Shown here: one piece after another, positions 32,446 through 36,808 of the stretch
Numbering within the stretch: position 1 is the first letter of the stretch
How the letters are laid out: every line of letters starts with the position of its first letter
Assembly (NCBI GenBank): GCA_026195895.1
Contig: JAPHRO010000077.1
Coordinates: 1-36,808, forward strand
Source of the DNA: Gammaproteobacteria bacterium
Lineage (GTDB): Bacteria > Pseudomonadota > Gammaproteobacteria > SZUA-229
DNA: 36,808 nucleotides
Direction: 5' to 3'
Translations under genes and position numbers: made by a program
The notes under the pieces: model-generated
Databases searched by the model: none
What the model was told of the DNA's origin: nothing
The model's input: the letters and a program-made list of their open reading frames with translations, nothing else

Positions 32446-34362
32446 ATGGAAAAAATCCTCGAAATACGTGATGGGTGTAATACCCCTGGTCAACTACTCC
32501 GAAGCCTGGCCTTCTCCCGCTTTCTGAAAATTTATAAAGCAGAATTTATCGAGGATCTTGGGCGACGCTCCCAGAATCAGAGATATGAAGCCGAACACAA
32601 AATCGACTTTATTAAAAAAATACGCACCAGCGATCTGATCAAGATTCTCGAATCCAGTGGCTTTGAAACCCGACAACAGGAAGAACAGGCCCGCGAACTG
32701 GTGCGCTTTATCGATGGCGCCTTCCACCATTATCGAGGCAAAGGCTATACCCGCCTGGTGCGCCTGCAAAATGACGTGGTATCCACCGGTATAGAGACAC
32801 CGGAAACGGTAAAAGACAAGGTTTCGGGCAAAGCCCAGATCGTTGATGACCTGATTATTGAAACCCGCCGCGAACTGTTAAACAAAGTAGGGCTCGACCA
32901 GGGCGTGCGCCGCACCCCGGGAATGGATGCATCACCCAATGTCACCGCCGGCGAAATCTCCGGGCACTATTTTAATTACCCGGCCGAATACGCACTGTTG
33001 TCACATATTCCGCTCACCATAGCGGCTGACATGAAAACCGGCGTTGATTACTCCACACCCTCCAACAAGCGCGCCAAACCGTTTTATGAGCTGGACCACA
33101 ACCCACTGGACCAGTCCAAAATCGACATCGACGACTGGGTATCCGTGCCGCTGCAGGTAGGCACCTCACTCATCATTACCTTCATCCACAAATCCCGCGG
33201 CTGCATCGAAATGGAACCGGGCCTGTTGAACCTGTTCCCATTCACCAAAACCGCCGACCTGATCAACCAGCGCAAGGCCGACGGTATTTTCTTCTTCGGC
33301 ATGCCGGACTCCGATCTATCCGACCTGGGCTACTTCTACGATGAAGAGAATAAATTGCTTATCGGTGTGGTACCCGATATTGATGAACTGAAATATTTTG
33401 GCTACTGTAAAAAACCCATCCTGACCCTGCACAATGTGCTGGCCATTTTGAATGGCGACCTGCCACTGCACTGTGGCTGCACTCGCTACGTAGTGCGCTT
33501 CGATGAAGACGAGGAAGTCTACATCGCCGAAATGCTGATCAAAGCCGATGACATGGGCAAGATCAGCCTGGTTAAAAACGAACAGGACAAAATCACCCGC
33601 CCCATCTTCACCGGCACCGAAACCGGCGCCTTTGCCTGTCTCGACGGTTTCAGCGACCAGGCCAAACTGCAAATGGCCGGCCGCGAAGTGGGCTACAACA
33701 AAGACACCGGCTCCAATGCCCGCCAGATCGTACCGGTTACCGATGTCGATGAACTGTTCCGCGACGATCCACTGGACGTGCTGCTGTACATGAACAACTT
33801 CACCCTGATGGAGCCCGGTGAGTCCACCATCCAGGCCGACATGCACATCGAAACCGCACTGGAGCATTTCCGTCTCGGCGAACGTGTCGCCGCAGGCTCC
33901 ACCCAGACTCACCGCGGTGCCAAGGAAAGCAGTTACTGGGCCAACCCCTTTCCGCTATTAGTGGATAACAACGACGAGATTTTACACCCGGCACTGTATG
34001 AAAAATTTTCCGACAACGAAAAAGGTTTCATCGGCGACATGAACATCCTGATTAACCGCGGCGAATTAAAAGTAGGCGTTGCCCACAGCCAGTTAATGGC
34101 CGGCGCCTATGAAGGCAGCAGCGATGAAGACATCACCCGCTGCGGTTTTGCGAATCGCGAGAGCGTCGAACAGGAAGGTCCAGTACGCCTGGCAGAAGAC
34201 CTGATCGGCCTGATCAAACAACAGGCTATAGAAAAACGTAAACGCATGCCAGGCAGACCTTCGGAAGTCAGCATCACCGTGGCACTGGTGGGCGATAGCC
34301 GCACCGGCAAATCGGAAACCGCGGAAAAAATGGAAGGCATACTGCGACTGCAACTGGTTTAA
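32446..34362 (+). CDS. PEPCK/HPr-kinase-superfamily-like protein with a C-terminal P-loop
   Basis: A 638-aa soluble protein. The Walker A sequence VALVGDSRTGKSETAE lies at residues 612-626, only twelve residues from the stop. By eye, the middle and C-terminal parts run parallel to ATP-type PEP carboxykinase: LPLHCGCTRY (342-345) with MHCSAN, GSNARQIVPV (from 422) with TENTRVSYPI, HFRLGERVAAGST (from 474) with HFLSGFTAKLAGTE, LHPALYEKF (514) with LHPTQYAEV, then a NILINRG segment with YLVNTGW. In PEPCK the P-loop precedes these; here it follows them. The N-terminal 200 residues are not recognised. Function unknown; it may be a kinase. The gene is intact and is followed at once by a hairpin. 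Confidence 0.6.
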   Translation: MEKILEIRDGCNTPGQLLRSLAFSRFLKIYKAEFIEDLGRRSQNQRYEAEHKIDFIKKIRTSDLIKILESSGFETRQQEEQARELVRFIDGAFHHYRGKGYTRLVRLQNDVVSTGIETPETVKDKVSGKAQIVDDLIIETRRELLNKVGLDQGVRRTPGMDASPNVTAGEISGHYFNYPAEYALLSHIPLTIAADMKTGVDYSTPSNKRAKPFYELDHNPLDQSKIDIDDWVSVPLQVGTSLIITFIHKSRGCIEMEPGLLNLFPFTKTADLINQRKADGIFFFGMPDSDLSDLGYFYDEENKLLIGVVPDIDELKYFGYCKKPILTLHNVLAILNGDLPLHCGCTRYVVRFDEDEEVYIAEMLIKADDMGKISLVKNEQDKITRPIFTGTETGAFACLDGFSDQAKLQMAGREVGYNKDTGSNARQIVPVTDVDELFRDDPLDVLLYMNNFTLMEPGESTIQADMHIETALEHFRLGERVAAGSTQTHRGAKESSYWANPFPLLVDNNDEILHPALYEKFSDNEKGFIGDMNILINRGELKVGVAHSQLMAGAYEGSSDEDITRCGFANRESVEQEGPVRLAEDLIGLIKQQAIEKRKRMPGRPSEVSITVALVGDSRTGKSETAEKMEGILRLQLV

Positions 34363-34369
34363 AAAACTC

Positions 34370-34398
34370 ACCGCCCCTGATCATTAAAAAGGGGCGGT
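34370..34398. terminator. hairpin between the PEPCK-like gene and intI
   Basis: CCGCCCCT and AGGGGCGG arms with an 11-base loop. A T-run follows on the minus strand only (after TGAG), so it fits the integrase transcript best, but it can also end the plus-strand gene. Confidence 0.75.
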
Positions 34399-34402
34399 AT
34401 TA

Positions 34403-35773
34403 TCACAACACATCCAGCGGACTGTTCACACTCACTCCCGGCTTGTTCAACACGTGAGTGTAAATCATCGTTGTCGACACATCCGCATGACCGAGTAACT
34501 CCTGCACTGTACGAATGTCATAGCCCGACTCCAGTAAATGGGTGGCAAATGAATGGCGCAATGTATGTGATGTTACTCGTTTGTTAATACCCGCCTTCTC
34601 AGCTGCAATCCTGATGGCCCGCTGAATTGCGCTTTCATGCAAATGATGTCGGCGTATTTTCTGGCTTCGCGGATCGTCCGCCAGCTTTGAAGCCGGAAAC
34701 AGATATTGCCACTTAAGCTGTTTACCAGCACCGGGAAACTTTTTCGCCAAAGCACCTGGCAAATGAACCCCATCATAGTTAACCGCCAGATCACCCTGAT
34801 GAACCTCAGCCACGTGCCTAAGCTGTTCACGCAACTGATCGACCAGGCTCGCAGGCAATGGCACCATCCTGTCCTTACCACCTTTTGCACTTCGTATGGT
34901 GATCTGCGCATAATCAAAATCCACATCGCATATTCGCAAACGTACGCACTCCATTAGCCTCATCCCCGTGCCATACATCAGTGTTGCCATCATGCGATAG
35001 AAATCATTGGCAAAGGATGCAAACAGCGTCCGGACCTCCGGCTTTGATAATACAACCGGCAATCGCCTCGGACGTTTAGGCCGCGCATACTCACTTAACT
35101 CAATATTGTTCTTTCCCAGCACATGCTTAAACAGAAAAATAATCGCATTCAGGGCCTGATTTTGTGTATTTACCGCCACATTTCGCTTAATGGCCAGATG
35201 CTCCAGATACTCGGTGATATGGTGTGCATCCAGCTTTTCAGTTTCAGCCTCGCCCGTAAACAGTAAAAATCGCCCTGCCCATCCCACATAAGACTGCTCA
35301 GTTTTAATCGAATACTGGCGCATCCTGATTTCTATTATCAGACGCTCAAACAGGCTGGGAAATTTTCCCATTATTGTTTTGTTAAACTTTCCAGCCTGCG
35401 CAATAGAAAAATCATCGACTGATTCTGATCTGGCAATGGTCCCATGACTGGCCGGTAGTTCACGGGCAGCTCCTCGCCAGTAGTCCCATTGAAATTCAAC
35501 TGCCCAGCCCGTCGCCAGCATATGTACAAACAATATATGCAGGGCATCAACTACCTGCACAAACTGCCAGTCTTTTAAATGAGATTGTCTACCTATCTCC
35601 TCAAGGTAATGCTCCAGCATCTGCGGAGTATGCTGAGCCAGACGCACCGACGAATGCACTTTAATATAGTCCTCAGCACGTTTCACATACCATCGAACAA
35701 CATTCGGCTTAACACCATAAGATATTGATTTTTTAATATAATTATCCCAGAAACGGGAAACGGAAGAATCCAT
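34403..35773 (-). CDS. intI: integron integrase with an extended N-terminus
   Basis: A 456-aa tyrosine recombinase. The catalytic residues are R272 (GTGMRLMECV), H403 and R406 (HTLRHSFATHLL), H429 (LLGHADV) and the nucleophile Y438 (TTMIYTHVL). The integron-specific extra segment is present (KKFPGAGKQLKWQYLFPA), together with RRHHLHESAIQRA and the C-terminal VNSPLDVL. Typical IntI proteins have 320-340 residues; this one has about 120 more at the N-terminus (FWDNYIKKSISYGVKPNVVR and LKDWQFVQVVDALHILF), resembling a duplicated SAM-like DNA-binding domain. AAGGAG lies 7 bp before the ATG. It faces away from the cassettes, the usual orientation. Confidence 0.95.
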   Translation of the reverse strand: MDSSVSRFWDNYIKKSISYGVKPNVVRWYVKRAEDYIKVHSSVRLAQHTPQMLEHYLEEIGRQSHLKDWQFVQVVDALHILFVHMLATGWAVEFQWDYWRGAARELPASHGTIARSESVDDFSIAQAGKFNKTIMGKFPSLFERLIIEIRMRQYSIKTEQSYVGWAGRFLLFTGEAETEKLDAHHITEYLEHLAIKRNVAVNTQNQALNAIIFLFKHVLGKNNIELSEYARPKRPRRLPVVLSKPEVRTLFASFANDFYRMMATLMYGTGMRLMECVRLRICDVDFDYAQITIRSAKGGKDRMVPLPASLVDQLREQLRHVAEVHQGDLAVNYDGVHLPGALAKKFPGAGKQLKWQYLFPASKLADDPRSQKIRRHHLHESAIQRAIRIAAEKAGINKRVTSHTLRHSFATHLLESGYDIRTVQELLGHADVSTTMIYTHVLNKPGVSVNSPLDVL

Positions 35774-35818
35774 TGCAATCTCCTTTGCAGCTTATTTCCA
35801 TAAAATCCATTTACATGT

Positions 35819-35847
35819 ATTATGTTCTACAAAAGGGAGAATAACAA
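35819..35847 (-). promoter_or_regulatory. putative intI promoter
   Basis: On the minus strand TTGTTA (35847-35842), a 17-bp spacer and CATAAT (35824-35819), about 46 bp before the integrase ATG. No clear LexA box is seen nearby. Confidence 0.5.
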
Positions 35848-35890
35848 AAGTGATACATGGACATCCACCTATCCCCCGCAAACACGACAT

Positions 35891-35911
35891 CAACCTAATA
35901 CACTGTTATGT
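35891..35911 (+). other. attI site of the integron
   Basis: CAACCTAATACACTGTTATGT ends in GTTATGT (35905-35911), identical to the right end of the attC at 36711-36717, and the CAAC on the left gives the inverted L/R core-site pair of a simple site. The first cassette begins with TTATGTGTA here. The exact limits of the full attI, upstream toward 35774, are not known. Confidence 0.7.
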
Positions 35912-35939
35912 GTAAAAACAACAATCAAGGAGAAACTCA

Positions 35940-36320
35940 ATGAGTGAGCTATATTCCGAACATCCAGTCATGTTCAAAAACAACCCAATCGGGTTCATTA
36001 TTACTCTACTGCTGATACCAGTGTTCGGTTTAGGCTTGCTAATCTTACTTGTCTGGCATCTTCAAAACAAAGCATCAAAATTAACTGTGAAAGAAAATGA
36101 AATTCTTTTTGAAAAGGGCCTTCTGAGTAAAGAACGTTCAGAGGTTAATATTAGTAGTGTGAGAACCACAAAAGTTAAGCAGTCATTTTTCAATCGAATA
36201 TTTGGTGTAGGAGCTATCGAAATATATACAGCCGGAGATTCAGCAGAAATTGTCGCAACCGGAATGCCTGACCCAAATAAAATTCGTGAGCTTATTAAAG
36301 CACGCCAGAATGGTGGGTAA
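35940..36320 (+). CDS. cassette gene: PH-domain (bPH2/DUF304) membrane protein
   Basis: A 126-aa protein. Residues 17-42 form one or two hydrophobic stretches (IGFIITLLLIPVFGLGLLIL), followed by a bacterial PH domain: LTVKENEILFEKGLLSKERS, then ISSVRTTKVKQSFFNRIFGVGAIEIYTAG. YdbT-type PH domains occur in membrane-stress and export proteins, but this short version has no assigned role. AAGGAG lies 8 bp before the ATG. It is the first gene of the first cassette, 29 bp after the attI crossover, so it may be read from the integron cassette promoter. Confidence 0.85.
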   Translation: MSELYSEHPVMFKNNPIGFIITLLLIPVFGLGLLILLVWHLQNKASKLTVKENEILFEKGLLSKERSEVNISSVRTTKVKQSFFNRIFGVGAIEIYTAGDSAEIVATGMPDPNKIRELIKARQNGG

Positions 36321-36325
36321 TCATT

Positions 36326-36640
36326 ATGGTTGGCGAAACAGACAATAAAGACAAAGATGAGTCCCGAAAAATAGCAATAGCCCTTATTGCTTTGGTTTTG
36401 GTGTTAGGGGTCGCTATTTTGCTAATGCTCCCAATGCTGTCGGAGATAGTGACGGTTCATCTTTCACCAGGTCTAGGGCTTAAGGACTCTGCGGTAATAT
36501 CTTTCTTTGTTACGGTAGTAATAATGATAGTGTTTGCAATCACTTCCGGTGATGGGCTGTTGGGTGAAATTCAGTTTATTCTTGGCGGGTTCTTTCTTTT
36601 CTTTGTAATTATCTGGCTTTTAGTTGCGTGGATATTCTGA
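36326..36640 (+). CDS. cassette gene: small three-helix membrane protein
   Basis: A 104-aa protein with a charged N-terminus (GETDNKDKDESRK) and three hydrophobic segments: IAIALIALVLVLGVAILLML, AVISFFVTVVIMIVFAI and ILGGFFLFFVIIWLLVAWIF. No family recognised. It starts 5 bp after the PH-domain gene within the same cassette, with GGTGGG upstream, so the two genes form a small operon. It ends 10 bp before the attC. Confidence 0.75.
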   Translation: MVGETDNKDKDESRKIAIALIALVLVLGVAILLMLPMLSEIVTVHLSPGLGLKDSAVISFFVTVVIMIVFAITSGDGLLGEIQFILGGFFLFFVIIWLLVAWIF

Positions 36641-36650
36641 GAAATAAAAC

Positions 36651-36717
36651 ACATAACAATGCCTTCCAGCGGACGCAGTCGCTGACGCGCCTGCTCCGCT
36701 GAAGGCAGACGTTATGT
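36651..36717 (+). other. attC site (59-base element) of the first cassette
   Basis: Outer core ACATAAC (36651-36657) and GTTATGT (36711-36717) are exact complements. The inner arms are TGCCTTC-CAGCGGA and TCCGCTG-AAGGCA, complementary apart from one extrahelical C, with a loop of about 20 bases. One unpaired base on one side is the strand-selection feature of attC hairpins. The cassette therefore spans about 35906-36711. Confidence 0.92.
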
Positions 36718-36733
36718 GTAGCAAGGAAAAATA

Positions 36734-36808
36734 ATGGAATATAAATCAAAATGCCCAAATTGTAATACCCACCAGTCAAGGTGGGATGCATTGGAGCCAT
36801 TCCCTGGC
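36734..36808 (+). CDS. partial gene of the second cassette, zinc-ribbon start
   Basis: The first 25 codons of a gene cut by the window end: MEYKSKCPNCNTHQSRWDAL and on. CPNC suggests a zinc-ribbon or CxxC motif. AAGGA lies 7 bp before the ATG, and the gene begins 17 bp after the attC, as expected for a cassette gene. Nothing else can be said. Confidence 0.6.
   Translation, partial: MEYKSKCPNCNTHQSRWDALEPFPG

Noticed and set aside
33316-33912. 198-codon minus-strand frame inside the PEPCK-like gene
   Set aside because: Antisense to a well-formed gene with strong codon bias; long antisense frames are common in such GC-richer genes.

Overview
The window is a chromosomal stretch of a gammaproteobacterium. 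The evidence is gene content: DNA polymerase II, PpnN, RlmI, 7Fe ferredoxin, SPOR lipoproteins, a proteobacterial dedicated sortase system and a chromosomal integron. The exact lineage cannot be read from the sequence; a marine or sediment-type species is an inference from the sortase family. No rRNA, tRNA, CRISPR array or insertion sequence was recognised.

Layout: (a) 1-9.5 kb is mostly housekeeping: rlmI and a YihY/BrkB membrane protein on the minus strand, a YyaL-type thioredoxin-fold protein with a coupled cupin, two tandem SPOR lipoproteins, a zinc-peptidase-like protein with a damaged HExxH motif, and polB. (b) 9.7-12.4 kb holds an OmpA-domain protein, an unlisted 47-residue secreted peptide, fdxA and a cyclic-nucleotide-binding protein whose 3' end overlaps fdxA. 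(c) 12.4-19.8 kb is a copper/silver efflux operon (small Met/His/Cys-rich protein, then CusC-, CusB- and CusA-like proteins) read leftwards from a promoter at about 18.75 kb, divergent from a Crp/Fnr-type regulator. The shared intergenic region carries several dyads. (d) 20-24.6 kb holds a repeat-tailed hypothetical protein, ppnN, an HNH protein, a cupin, an SDR protein and a small Cys-rich secreted protein.

(e) 24.8-32.2 kb is a complete-looking proteobacterial dedicated sortase locus: class GN sortase and its VIT/vWA target protein (minus strand), the divergent response regulator and CBM9-like sensor kinase (plus strand), a DUF1796 papain-like protein, and a PdsO-type OmpA lipoprotein. Likely logic: the kinase senses a surface or envelope ligand, the regulator controls the divergent sortase/target pair, and the sortase processes the target at the cell envelope.

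(f) 32.4-34.4 kb encodes a 638-residue protein that I could align by eye to ATP-type PEP carboxykinase, but its P-loop lies at the extreme C-terminus, as if the fold were permuted. (g) 34.4 kb to the end is an integron platform: a long integron integrase (456 aa) on the minus strand, its promoter and attI region, a first cassette carrying two small membrane-protein genes, a clear attC site, and the start of a second cassette cut by the window end.

The most unusual items are the PEPCK-like protein with a relocated P-loop, the integron with its extended integrase and two-gene cassette, and the DUF1796 protein embedded in the sortase locus.
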